Of a stretch of DNA of 64,000 nucleotides, positions 8,055-16,520 are shown in pieces. Made by a program: the position numbers and the translations under genes. The notes beneath the pieces are model-generated. The model did no database searches. It was not told the origin of the DNA and saw nothing but the letters and a program-made list of their open reading frames with translations. Positions within the stretch are counted from its first letter, which is position 1; each line of letters starts with the position of its first letter. Location: contig NZ_MQWC01000004.1 of NCBI RefSeq assembly GCF_002954405.1, forward strand, positions 4,252,402 to 4,316,401, given 5' to 3'. Source of the stretch: Salinibacter sp. 10B (lineage in GTDB: Bacteria; Bacteroidota; Rhodothermia; Rhodothermales; Salinibacteraceae).

Positions 8055-9356
8055 GTGAAGCTGCTGCACACTGCTGACATTCACCTCGGGGCAAAGACGT
8101 ACGGCCGGCGCGACCCGGAGACGGGGCTGAACACACGCCTGCTCGACGTGCGCCGGTCCTTCGAGGGGTTGGTGCAGCGAGCACTCGACGCGGACGTGGA
8201 TGCATTTCTCTTTAGCGGGGATGCGTACCACACGGCGGATCCGACTCCCACACAACAGAAAATTTTTGCGGAGTGCCTGCAGCCCCTGGCCGATGCGGAC
8301 GTGCCGCTCGTGCTCATCATCGGAAATCACGATCATCCGGTCACGTACGGCCGGGCCTCGTCCCTCGACATCTTTGAGTACGTGGACGGGGATGTCTACT
8401 GCTATAGAAAGCCTACCGCGTCCGTCCAGGTTATCGACACGAAAAGCGGTCCCCTTCAACTGATTCCGCTGCCGTGGCCGATCCGGAGTCAGATTCTGAC
8501 GAAGGACGAATACCGATCCATGGGGCCGGAGGAACTGCGGCAGTTTATCGAAGAGACGTACGTGAACTACGTCCATCGTCGGGCCGAAGAGGTCCAGAAT
8601 GAGGAAATGGGGCAGTGGGCGGATGGTACAGAGCATCAGTTGTCGCCGAACGTGCCGACGGTGCTCGCGGGCCACGTGACCGTGCAGGGGGCGGAGCTCT
8701 CCGGCTCAGAGCGAACGACGCTCATTTCCAGTGAGCCGAAGTTTACGGTTGGCCAACTGGCGGTGGCCCCTATTCACTACGTCGCCCTGGGCCACATCCA
8801 CCGCGCACAGAATCGCAATCCAGAGGGACAGCCCCCCGTCGTCTACGCTGGGAGCATTGAGCGGGTGACGTTCACGGAGCGGGACGAGAAGAAGGGGTTC
8901 TATCTCGTGGACGTGGAGCCGGAGCGAGACCCGGCTACGTACGTGACGTTTGAGGAGACCCCGGCGCGGGCCTTCGTCGCCCTTCACGTTGATGCCCGGG
9001 ATGCCGAGGAGCCCACCGAGCGCATTTTGGAGACCATTGAACAGGCCGACGTGGCCGATGCCGTCGTGCGGGTGCGTTACCATGTGGAGGAGGCTCAACT
9101 CTCCCTCGTGGATCAGGATCGATTGCGAGCGGCGTTGGACGAGGCCGACACCATTGCGGCCATCGAGCGTACAGTGGACCCCGCTGAGCGCAAGCGTCGA
9201 ACGGTGGTGACGCGCGAGTCGGACCTGGAGGAGGCCGTACGTCAGTATGTGGGCCAGCATGACGATCTCGAAGGCATGGAGGAGGACCTCGTGAACGCTG
9301 CCTTGGAGCTGGAGGCGGAACTGGAGGCAGAGGGCAAGACTGCACAATCCTCTTAA
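8055..9356 (+). CDS. sbcD: DNA repair exonuclease SbcD/Mre11-like subunit
   Basis: A metallophosphoesterase of the Mre11/SbcD type that, with an SbcC/Rad50 ATPase, opens hairpins and trims DNA ends. Motifs run in order: HTADIHLG (Asp8, His10), FSGDAYH, IIGNHDHP, LAGHVTV and ALGHIHRAQ, followed by a C-terminal capping region and an acidic coiled segment (EEDLVNAALELEAELEAEG). The GTG at 8055 begins MKLLHTADIHLG, exactly where the family starts. No sbcC-like gene follows; the next gene is rnz. The partner must be elsewhere or absent. Confidence 0.92.
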   Translation: MKLLHTADIHLGAKTYGRRDPETGLNTRLLDVRRSFEGLVQRALDADVDAFLFSGDAYHTADPTPTQQKIFAECLQPLADADVPLVLIIGNHDHPVTYGRASSLDIFEYVDGDVYCYRKPTASVQVIDTKSGPLQLIPLPWPIRSQILTKDEYRSMGPEELRQFIEETYVNYVHRRAEEVQNEEMGQWADGTEHQLSPNVPTVLAGHVTVQGAELSGSERTTLISSEPKFTVGQLAVAPIHYVALGHIHRAQNRNPEGQPPVVYAGSIERVTFTERDEKKGFYLVDVEPERDPATYVTFEETPARAFVALHVDARDAEEPTERILETIEQADVADAVVRVRYHVEEAQLSLVDQDRLRAALDEADTIAAIERTVDPAERKRRTVVTRESDLEEAVRQYVGQHDDLEGMEEDLVNAALELEAELEAEGKTAQSS

Positions 9357-9421
9357 GAGATGGCCTTTCAGCGGAGGAGGAGATTCACGGCCTGAGCGGA
9401 CCCATATCGTATGCCGGACCC

Positions 9422-10369
9422 ATGACAACGGATGTCATTCCCCTTGGTATCGCCTCGGCCCTGCCGACGCGGACGCGGCATCTCTCCGCTATGGCCGTGG
9501 AGCGGAAGGGGCGCCTTTTGCTTTTTGATTGTGGGGAGGGCACGCAGTACCGGCTTCTCCACGCCGGTCTCAGCCGGGCACGCATCGACGCTATTTTTGT
9601 AACGCATCTCCACGGCGATCATTGTTACGGGCTGCCAGGGCTTTTGTCGTCGATGGCGCTACAGCAGCGCACCGATCCGGTGACGCTGGTTGCTCCACCG
9701 GACACGCAGGAAATGCTTCAGGCCATTCCGGGGGCTGCCCCCTCGGACCTTCCCTTCTCGGTCGAGATCCGAGAGGTGGACGACGACGGTACGGACGCAT
9801 GCGTCTACGAGACGTCGGAGGTGACGGTGACGGCGCGTCCGCTGGAGCATCGCCGCTTTGCGGTGGGGTTTCGGCTGGAGGAGCGGACCCGGCCCGGTCG
9901 TTTTCATCCGGAAACGGCACGGGCCTTGGGGGTGCCGGAAGGGCCGGCGTTTGCGGCACTGCAGGACGGAAATGCTGTAACTACCGAGAGTGGAGACATT
10001 GTGCGGCCCGAGCAGGTAATGGGCCCGCCGCGGCCCGGGATTGTGGTGGCGTACGTTACTGACACGCGTCCCTGTGACGGGGGGCGGGCGCTGGCCGAAA
10101 ATGCGGACCTGCTCTACCACGACGCTACGTTTGCCGATGAGCACCACGCCCGGGCCGTGGAAACCGGTCATAGTACTGCTCGTGAAGCGGCAGAGGTCGC
10201 GCACGAGGCAGGGGCAAAGCGACTTCTGCTCGGCCACATCAGTGCACGGTACGATGATCCCGCGCCGCTGGAGAGGGAGGCCCGGACGAGATTCGCTGCG
10301 TCGAACGTAGCGGAGGAGTTACGGCGGTACTCGCTCGACCCGCGGGAGAAAGAAGAAACACAATCGTGA
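9422..10369 (+). CDS. rnz: Ribonuclease Z (tRNA 3'-endonuclease)
   Basis: A short-form tRNase Z of 315 aa that matures tRNA 3' ends. The metallo-beta-lactamase signature THLHGDH (His62, His64, Asp66, His67) is intact, preceded by FDCGEGTQYRLLHAG. The C-terminal half has the DATFADEHHARAVETGHSTAREAAEVA block and the LLGHISARYDD motif of the family. It starts at ATG 9422, 65 bp after sbcD, on the same strand. The two tRNA genes in this window lack an encoded CCA, which fits a need for RNase Z processing. Confidence 0.95.
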   Translation: MTTDVIPLGIASALPTRTRHLSAMAVERKGRLLLFDCGEGTQYRLLHAGLSRARIDAIFVTHLHGDHCYGLPGLLSSMALQQRTDPVTLVAPPDTQEMLQAIPGAAPSDLPFSVEIREVDDDGTDACVYETSEVTVTARPLEHRRFAVGFRLEERTRPGRFHPETARALGVPEGPAFAALQDGNAVTTESGDIVRPEQVMGPPRPGIVVAYVTDTRPCDGGRALAENADLLYHDATFADEHHARAVETGHSTAREAAEVAHEAGAKRLLLGHISARYDDPAPLEREARTRFAASNVAEELRRYSLDPREKEETQS

Positions 10370-10414
10370 AACGCCCGACAAACAGCAGCGTGTGCGCAGC
10401 GGCGGCACGCAACA

Positions 10415-12340
10415 TTGACTGCGGCGGGCGGTTTGGCATCCGATCATTGTCTGAACACGGACCCGGACAATCTTTTGGCTGGCGACACTGACGAACGCAT
10501 TGAGGAAGAGGAGGGCGAACGGGGCATCCACTCGTTCGACGGACAACTGCTCCGTCGCATCGCGCACTACTTGAAGCCGTATCTCGGCTGGGTGGTGCTG
10601 GCGCTCCTCATTACGCTGGTGGGCTCTTTTCTCGGCCCACTGCGGCCGTGGCTTGTCCAGCGCGGCATCGACAACTATATCGTCGTTGGGGACCTAGAGG
10701 GATTGCAGCGCATCATTCTGTATCTGGCCCTGGCCTTGCTGGGCGAGGGCTTGCTGTCGTTTGCGGAAAACTATCTCACGCAGTACATCGGGCAGCGGGC
10801 GATCTACGACCTGCGCACGACCGTCTTTCGCCACGTCCAGGACCAGCCGCTTCAATTCTTCGACCGTACACCCATCGGGCGTCTCATCACGCGCACGACG
10901 AGCGATGTGGAGGCGCTGAGCGACGTGCTGTCGTCCGGCCTCATCGTGGCGCTGGGTGACCTCTTCAAGCTCTTCTTCATCGCCTATTTCATGTTTACCC
11001 TCAACTGGGAGTTGGCGATTGTCACGCTCCTGGTGATGCCGCTCATGGTGTGGGTGACGTTCTGGTTTCGCAACAACGTCCGCGAGCAGTACCGCGAGAC
11101 GCGCAAGCAGGTCTCTCGTCTCAACTCCTTTATCCAGGAGCACGTGACGGGGATGCACATTGTCCAGCTCTTCAACCGGGAAGAGGAGGAAATGGACCGG
11201 TTTGAGGGCATCAACGACGAGCATCGCGCTGCCCACCTGCAGACCATCTTCTACTACGCCATCTTCTGGCCGTCGGTCGAATTCATCGCGAATGTGGCGC
11301 TGGCGTCGGTGCTTTGGTTTGGGGGACTGCGGGCCATGGCTGGCTCGGCGCTCACGCTCGGCGTGCTGGTGGCCTTCATTCAGTACGCCCGGCAGTTCTT
11401 CGAGCCCATTCGGGACCTTTCCAACCAGTATGACACGCTCCAGCGGGCCATGGCCGGGGCCGAACGGATCTTCGGCGTTCTCGACGAAGATCACCGTCTG
11501 CCGGAGCCAGAGGAGCCAGTGAAGCTGGATCGGGTGGAGGGCAAGATCGAGTTTCGGAACGTCTGGTTTGCCTACGAGGACGACAACGAGGGGAACCCCG
11601 ACTGGGTGCTGAAAGACGTGTCGTTCACGGTGGAACCGGGAGAGACGGCGGCGCTCGTGGGCGCCACCGGCGCCGGGAAGTCGACGGTGATGAACCTGCT
11701 GCTTCGCTTCTACGAAGCCCAACGCGGCGAAATTCTCGTTGATGGTGTCAATATTCAGAATCTGCGCCTGCGAGACCTTCGCACACACATCGGCCTCGTA
11801 CTGCAGGATGTGTTCCTCTTCTCCGGCTCTGTGGAGCGCAATCTTACGCTGGACGACCCGTCGATCGACGAGTCCTCGATGAAGCGCGCCGCCGAGATCG
11901 TTCAGGCCGACCAGTTTATTGAGCGGCTGCCGGATGGGTACCAGCAAGACGTGAAGGAGCGTGGCTCCTCGCTCTCCCACGGCCAGCGGCAGCTCCTCGC
12001 GTTCGTGCGGGCGCTCCTGTACGACCCCGACGTGATGGTGCTCGACGAGGCCACCTCCAGCGTTGATACAGAGACGGAGACCCTCATTCAGCAGGCCCTC
12101 GACCGGCTCACGGAGGGACGCACCACGCTCGCCATTGCGCACCGCCTCTCTACGATCCAGGATGCGGACAAGATTCTTGTGATGCACAAGGGCGAGCTCC
12201 GCGAGCGCGGGACTCATCAGGAGCTGCTGTCGCTTAACGGACTTTACCGAAAGCTGTATGACCTCCAGTATGCCGACCAGGCTTTTGCTGGTTCGGCGTC
12301 AGGCGATGGGGAGCCGCCCGAGGGGCACGTTCGGGCGTAG
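10415..12340 (+). CDS. ABC exporter (fused membrane and ATPase domains)
   Basis: A half-transporter of 641 aa with an N-terminal type I exporter membrane domain (about residues 50-340, six helices) and a C-terminal nucleotide-binding domain. The latter has Walker A GATGAGKST (about 416-424), the signature LSHGQRQLL (about 520), Walker B VMVLDEATSSVD and the switch His in AIAHRLST. It resembles the MsbA/MdlB-like multidrug or lipid exporters. The start is a TTG at 10415, 46 bp after rnz. The acidic N-terminal 40 residues are not conserved in the family, so the true start could lie slightly downstream. The substrate cannot be inferred. Confidence 0.9.
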   Translation: MTAAGGLASDHCLNTDPDNLLAGDTDERIEEEEGERGIHSFDGQLLRRIAHYLKPYLGWVVLALLITLVGSFLGPLRPWLVQRGIDNYIVVGDLEGLQRIILYLALALLGEGLLSFAENYLTQYIGQRAIYDLRTTVFRHVQDQPLQFFDRTPIGRLITRTTSDVEALSDVLSSGLIVALGDLFKLFFIAYFMFTLNWELAIVTLLVMPLMVWVTFWFRNNVREQYRETRKQVSRLNSFIQEHVTGMHIVQLFNREEEEMDRFEGINDEHRAAHLQTIFYYAIFWPSVEFIANVALASVLWFGGLRAMAGSALTLGVLVAFIQYARQFFEPIRDLSNQYDTLQRAMAGAERIFGVLDEDHRLPEPEEPVKLDRVEGKIEFRNVWFAYEDDNEGNPDWVLKDVSFTVEPGETAALVGATGAGKSTVMNLLLRFYEAQRGEILVDGVNIQNLRLRDLRTHIGLVLQDVFLFSGSVERNLTLDDPSIDESSMKRAAEIVQADQFIERLPDGYQQDVKERGSSLSHGQRQLLAFVRALLYDPDVMVLDEATSSVDTETETLIQQALDRLTEGRTTLAIAHRLSTIQDADKILVMHKGELRERGTHQELLSLNGLYRKLYDLQYADQAFAGSASGDGEPPEGHVRA

Positions 12341-12363
12341 GGGAGATGAGGGGGCGTTGCTAA

Positions 12364-12627
12364 CTACTTCTTCTTTTGGGGCGGAGCAGAGACGCAGACG
12401 CGTTTGAGGATTGCGTCGGTGAGGTCGGCTGGAGGGTGCGGGGGCGTTTGGGAGCGAAGGTAGGCTCGAATCGATCGGGCGTGCTTGACCTCATCCTGCC
12501 AAGTGGGGTCGGCGTGCAGGGCAGCCTCGAATCGGGCCTGATCGTTCGGGGAGAGAGCTCCATCCACGTACGCTTCAATGTGGGCATCCATCCAGTCGTC
12601 GGAGGGACGGTCGTTATGCAGGGACAT
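12364..12627 (-). CDS. Probable small soluble anti-sigma factor
   Basis: An 87-aa acidic protein whose residues 13-50 (DAHIEAYVDGALSPNDQARFEAALHADPTWQDEV) look like the N-terminal sigma-binding helices of ECF anti-sigma factors. It lacks the Cys/His zinc motif and has no membrane helix. It ends in a Lys-rich tail. The start overlaps the 3' end of the ECF sigma gene by 14 bp, the usual translational coupling of sigma/anti-sigma pairs. Anti-sigma function is inferred from this context and the weak N-terminal resemblance. It could instead be a truncated relic of a longer membrane-anchored anti-sigma factor. Confidence 0.65.
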   Translation of the reverse strand: MSLHNDRPSDDWMDAHIEAYVDGALSPNDQARFEAALHADPTWQDEVKHARSIRAYLRSQTPPHPPADLTDAILKRVCVSAPPQKKK

Positions 12628-13138
12628 AGTCGAGACGGTTGGAGAGTTGGGTGCGGAGTTTCTTGCGCCCCCGGTGGAGGTAGACCTTTACGGTGTTCAA
12701 CGGCATGTCGAGCGCGTCGGCGATCTCCTGGTATTTGAGCTCCTGAATTTCGCGAAGGACGACCACGCTGCGGTACGGCTCATCAATTTGGTCCAGGGCC
12801 GCGTTCAGGTGGTCCTCGAAGTCGGAGACCTCGGTGCAGGTATCGGGCAGTGGACGCTCACTCTCGGCACGGGAAAGGCCCTCCGTGTCGACGGTCATCG
12901 TCTTTTGCCGCGTTTGCCGTCGTCGCAGCTGGTCGATGCAGGCATTTCGGGTGACCCGCATCAGCCAGGGCAGTGCTCGGTCGTAGTCTACGTCCTCCCG
13001 GTGCTCCCAAAGCTTGATGAATACATCCTGCGTGACGTCTTGGGCCGTCACCTCATCCCGGAGTAGGGAGCAGGCGAAGCCGTAGACCTGATTTTTATGG
13101 TCGTGGACCTGTTGTTCGAACTGTTCGAAAGCGGTCAT
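12614..13138 (-). CDS. ECF RNA polymerase sigma factor
   Basis: A 174-aa group 4 sigma factor. Region 2 covers residues 10-85 (VYGFACSLLRDEVTAQDVTQDVFIKLWE, then WLMRVTRNACIDQLRRRQ). A linker with a Pro-rich acidic stretch leads to region 4 (LNAALDQIDEPYRSVVVLREIQELKYQEIADALDMPLNTVKVYLHRGRKKL), a complete helix-turn-helix for the -35 element. It starts at the ATG at 13138 and overlaps the downstream anti-sigma gene. Together they should form an autoregulated stress or envelope response unit; the signal is unknown. Confidence 0.93.
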   Translation of the reverse strand: MTAFEQFEQQVHDHKNQVYGFACSLLRDEVTAQDVTQDVFIKLWEHREDVDYDRALPWLMRVTRNACIDQLRRRQTRQKTMTVDTEGLSRAESERPLPDTCTEVSDFEDHLNAALDQIDEPYRSVVVLREIQELKYQEIADALDMPLNTVKVYLHRGRKKLRTQLSNRLDYVPA

Positions 13139-13591
13139 GGGCAGTCGGGAGGCGCAGGGATGGCCGGGGCAAGCACCGCCGGGGAGTCCATCACGTATGG
13201 CCTCATGGTATGGTTACAGGGCGACGAACGAGGAGACTCCTGGGTCCCGGTGTGCGCATGCTTCGGCCTGAGCACACAGGGACTGGACAGTCGGAGTAGA
13301 CAGGGGCATTGGACGATCGGTTGCAACCCTGTAGAAGCCGACCGTTTGTCGCTACGCAGGACGGGAGGGAGAGATGCCGGGCAATCGACGAGTCGTGCCC
13401 TTTGTACGACGAATGGGCCGACGTCGCAGAGCAATTGCGCCCGTCGACCGACAACTGCTTAGATTGGGAGAAAACAGGGAGACGTCTTTACCACCGCCGA
13501 CCACGGGCTCCAGTTGGTTTACGAACGCCTACAGCCGGAGAGAACGGTTCCACATCACCGAAATGAAGTCGTGCTCTGCGCCTCGGGGGAA
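13139..13591. other. Intergenic region upstream of the ECF sigma gene
   Basis: About 450 bp with no convincing coding sequence on either strand. It lies between the stop of pcm and the start of the ECF sigma factor, both on the minus strand, and should hold the sigma promoter. No clear hairpin with a T-tract was found. Confidence 0.4.
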
Positions 13592-14293
13592 TCAGGAGTC
13601 TCCATTCTTGTCGTCGCCTTCGACCAATGGGACGAACCGGAAGTTGTGGTATTCCTCCCGCTCGTAGTCGTGCGGGCCGCTGCCGGTGCGGCTGATGCGG
13701 GTCATGGTTTGTCCATCTCGTCCCCCAACAGGAATGACGAGCCGTCCGCCCCTCGTGCCGTCGGGCGCCGACGGCTGCCGGAGTTGCGTGAGGAGGGCGT
13801 CGGGAATGTTGGGAGCAGCCGCTGTCACCACGATCCCGTCATACGGGGCAAAGGCCGGCCAGCCCCTCGTCCCGTCGCCGTGACGAGTCCGGATTGAGTA
13901 GCCGAGATCATCGAGCAGCGTCTTCGTGCGAGTTAGCAACGGTTTGTGGCGCTCAATGGAGAAGACCCGTGCCTCCATTTCGCAGAGCACCGCTGCCTGG
14001 TAGCCGCTTCCAGTGCCCACCTCCAGGATGCGGTCGTGCGGTTCTACCTCCAGAAGCGAGGTCTGGTAGGCCACCGTGAATGGCTGCGAGATTGTCTGGT
14101 CCAGCCCGATGGGCAGGGCCTCGTCGGCGTAGGCACGATTGCGAAAGGCCGGCTCGACGAACTTGTGGCGTGGCACGGCCCCGATGGCCTGCAGCACACG
14201 CTCATCCTGGATGCCCCGATCGCGGAGCGTTTGCACGAGACGCTCGCGGCGCCGTCGGTACGTGCTATTGTCGTGGGAAGAGGCGTCGGTCAT
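13592..14293 (-). CDS. pcm: Protein-L-isoaspartate O-methyltransferase
   Basis: A SAM-dependent repair methyltransferase that methylates L-isoaspartyl residues in damaged proteins. Motifs seen are VPRHKFVEPAFRNRAYADEALPIG (family block), ISQPFTVAYQTSLLEVEPHDRILEVGTGSGYQAAVL (SAM motif I, GTGSGYQ), and YDGIVVTAAAPNIPDALLTQL with LVIPVG downstream. The ATG at 14293 (MTDASSHDNSTYRRRRERLV) is preferred over an upstream start at 14314. It is third in a likely operon with folP and cdaA, 40 bp after cdaA. The C-terminus has an acidic, Gly-rich extension. Confidence 0.94.
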   Translation of the reverse strand: MTDASSHDNSTYRRRRERLVQTLRDRGIQDERVLQAIGAVPRHKFVEPAFRNRAYADEALPIGLDQTISQPFTVAYQTSLLEVEPHDRILEVGTGSGYQAAVLCEMEARVFSIERHKPLLTRTKTLLDDLGYSIRTRHGDGTRGWPAFAPYDGIVVTAAAPNIPDALLTQLRQPSAPDGTRGGRLVIPVGGRDGQTMTRISRTGSGPHDYEREEYHNFRFVPLVEGDDKNGDS

Positions 14294-14333
14294 GAGAAGG
14301 AGGAGGTCCGACAATCGAAGTGCGAGAAATCGG

Positions 14334-15164
14334 TCAGGCGGTGGTGGGTTCTACAGTCGAGTCGGCCGTGGCCGACTGGTTCGTCAGAGCATTCGTGAGG
14401 TATGTACGAAGTTCGTCGGGGGTAATGTTGGAAATCAGCGCGCCGTCGCGCGACACGCTGATGTTGCCCGTCTCTTCCGACACCACCACCACAAAGGCGT
14501 CCGTTTGCTCTGTGAGCCCCACAGCGGCCCGGTGCCGAAGACCCAGTTGTGGGCTCAGCTTCATGCTCGTGGAAACCGGGAGGATGCAGCGCGCAGCCTC
14601 GATTCGTCGATCATTGACAATCACGGCGCCGTCGTGCAGCGGATTCTGGCCGTGGAAGAGAGTGATGAGCAGGTCGTGCGAGACTTCGGCCTGCAGCATC
14701 TTCCCGGTTTCGATATAGCTGCGGAGTCCGGTGCTGCGCTGAAAGGCAATGAGGGCCCCAATTTGGCGCTCAGCCATCTGCTCGACAGCCGTCACCGTCT
14801 CATTCACAATTTGACTCTGATCCGTTGTGTTGACGAACCGGCGCACGATCGGATTTTTGCCCAGCAACAGCAGCAGCCGCCGAATTTCGGGTTGGAAGAT
14901 GATGATGACCGCCAACACAAAGACCTGGTTGAAGTAGCTGAAGATGGTGCTCAGCATCGTCATGTTCGCGAGCTCTACCACCACCTGCACCAGGAACAGC
15001 GCGCCGAGGCCCACGGCAATTTGCACGGCGATCGTGCCCCGCATCAGCCGGTAGAGCTGAAAGAGCAGGTATGCCACGAGGGCAATTTCGATGATGTCGC
15101 GCACCCCAAAACTGATGATCTCAAAGAGGGTCACGGAGGCAAAAGGCCGTGTGAAAAAAGCCAA
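14334..15164 (-). CDS. cdaA: Diadenylate cyclase (c-di-AMP synthase)
   Basis: A CdaA/DacA-type enzyme making cyclic di-AMP from two ATP. Three N-terminal membrane helices (about residues 18-95) precede the DAC domain, with LHDGAVIV (Asp178-Gly-Ala180) and LRHRAAVGLTE (Arg210-His-Arg212) as the nucleotide-binding and catalytic signatures. The length (276 aa) is typical. The frame opens with a TTG at 15164; a GTG at 15134 is an equally good start. It lies 30 bp downstream of folP and 40 bp upstream of pcm. c-di-AMP usually controls potassium and osmolyte transport and wall homeostasis, which would suit a halophile. Confidence 0.95.
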   Translation of the reverse strand: MAFFTRPFASVTLFEIISFGVRDIIEIALVAYLLFQLYRLMRGTIAVQIAVGLGALFLVQVVVELANMTMLSTIFSYFNQVFVLAVIIIFQPEIRRLLLLLGKNPIVRRFVNTTDQSQIVNETVTAVEQMAERQIGALIAFQRSTGLRSYIETGKMLQAEVSHDLLITLFHGQNPLHDGAVIVNDRRIEAARCILPVSTSMKLSPQLGLRHRAAVGLTEQTDAFVVVVSEETGNISVSRDGALISNITPDELRTYLTNALTNQSATADSTVEPTTA

Positions 15165-15194
15165 TGAAGGCAGAACGGAACGCGATCGGATCGG

Positions 15195-16118
15195 TCAGGC
15201 GTGGAGCGTCGAATTAAGGACCGTAAGCATTTCCGTGGTGGCGGCCACGTCATGGGTGCGCACAATAGAGGCGCCGCGGATTACGCCGACGGCCGTGGCT
15301 CCGAGCGAGCCGAAGAGTCGATCCTCGACCGGGGCAGGGTTGTCAGGCGACCCGAGCGTAGCCCCGATGGTGCTCTTGCGCGACACGCCCATCAGCAGGG
15401 GGCGGTCCAGCGTCAGCAGCTCGTCAATTTCGTTGATGAGGCGCCGGTTCTCAGCGTGGGACTTCCCGAAGCCAAAGCCGGGATCGATCACAATCGAGTC
15501 CACGCCCGCCGCTTCTGCGGCCTCGATGGACTGGGCGAGGGCATCGCGCACCTCCGCAGTGACGTCGGCGTACTCGCGAGGGGCGGTCAGATCGCCAGGG
15601 GCCCCTTTCGAATGCATGAGGATGAGAGGAGCATCGGCGGCGGCCGCCACCTCGGCCATCGCCGGGTCGTGGCGCAGGCCCGTGACGTCGTTCAAAATGT
15701 GGGCCCCGGCATCGAGGGCTGCCCGCGCCACCTCGGGTTTGTAGGTGTCGATTGAGAGCAGGGCATCCGGAAATTCGTCGGTGAGGGCCTCCACGACCGG
15801 CAGTACGCGGTCCATTTCGTCTTCGGGCGGAACCGGCTCCGCCCCGGGGCGAGTCGATTCGCCGCCCACGTCGATGATCGACGCGCCCTCGCTCAGCATC
15901 TCTGCCGCTCGCGATACCGCGTCCTCCACGGCCAGAAACTCTCCTCCGTCCGAGAAGGAGTCGGGCGTAACGTTCAAGATGCCCATCACCTGCACGCCCG
16001 GTCCATCCTCGCGGCCCGGACGACAGTCGAGGGAGCGGCCGCGACAATTGAGCATGAACCGGTCGGCTGGAAACGCGTTGGGAGCAAATGGGGCAGTTGA
16101 GTGGGCCGGAATAGGCAT
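15195..16118 (-). CDS. folP: Dihydropteroate synthase
   Basis: The folate-pathway enzyme that condenses p-aminobenzoate with dihydropterin pyrophosphate. Signature blocks are all present: MGILNVTPDSFSDGG, IIDVGGESTRPGAEPV, LSIDTYKPEVARAALDAGAHILNDVTG, DPGFGFGKSHAENRRLI and LMGVSRKSTIG. The length is 307 aa, with an N-terminal lead of about 40 residues before the barrel. The ATG at 16118 fits. It is the first gene of the folP-cdaA-pcm run. The folP-cdaA adjacency is common in Bacteroidota and relatives. Confidence 0.96.
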   Translation of the reverse strand: MPIPAHSTAPFAPNAFPADRFMLNCRGRSLDCRPGREDGPGVQVMGILNVTPDSFSDGGEFLAVEDAVSRAAEMLSEGASIIDVGGESTRPGAEPVPPEDEMDRVLPVVEALTDEFPDALLSIDTYKPEVARAALDAGAHILNDVTGLRHDPAMAEVAAAADAPLILMHSKGAPGDLTAPREYADVTAEVRDALAQSIEAAEAAGVDSIVIDPGFGFGKSHAENRRLINEIDELLTLDRPLLMGVSRKSTIGATLGSPDNPAPVEDRLFGSLGATAVGVIRGASIVRTHDVAATTEMLTVLNSTLHA

Positions 16119-16520
16119 GTAGAGCGGCGGGGTCTTGAAGGAAGGTAGACCGTGAAGGGAGGCAGGAATTCCGGAAAAGGGCCAGCGTCTACCGTGAAAC
16201 GCGTACGTCGTCCGTCGAGGCGTGATGCAGGACAGTCAAGAGGTCTGTGGAAAAGCCTGGAATGGGGAGGGGACGGGTTTTGTTAAGGGGCTGCCGTGCG
16301 TCTCCCTCGTGTGCTTTTTGAATTGGACACGGGCTCTCGGACGGTCGCGAACATTTGCAAGTACGAAGTATACACAGAGCGGTAGTAAGACGAGATCCAT
16401 TGTCTCGTTTTTGCGGAATTTTTTGCCCGTCTGGGGGGCGGAGCCACCGGAGCATTCGTTAAGAGCCTGCGTTTGGAGGGTCAGATCCCGTTTTTTCGAT
16501 TGACACCCTGTGCGCCATCA
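16119..16520. other. Divergent intergenic region folP / GH3 gene
   Basis: About 400 bp between two divergently transcribed genes, presumably containing both promoters. The frame of the GH3 gene is open back to a TTG at 16473, but nothing upstream of 16521 resembles the family. No structured RNA or repeat was recognised. Confidence 0.4.

Noticed and set aside
5775..8675. A 966-codon open frame on the minus strand opposite the PBP and sbcD genes
   Set aside because: It runs antisense to two genes with complete catalytic motifs. The translation has no domain signature and is Arg/His/Val rich, as expected from GC-biased codon positions read backwards.
10694..12217. A 507-codon minus-strand frame opposite the ABC exporter
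   Set aside because: A shadow of a clear ABC transporter; no independent motif.
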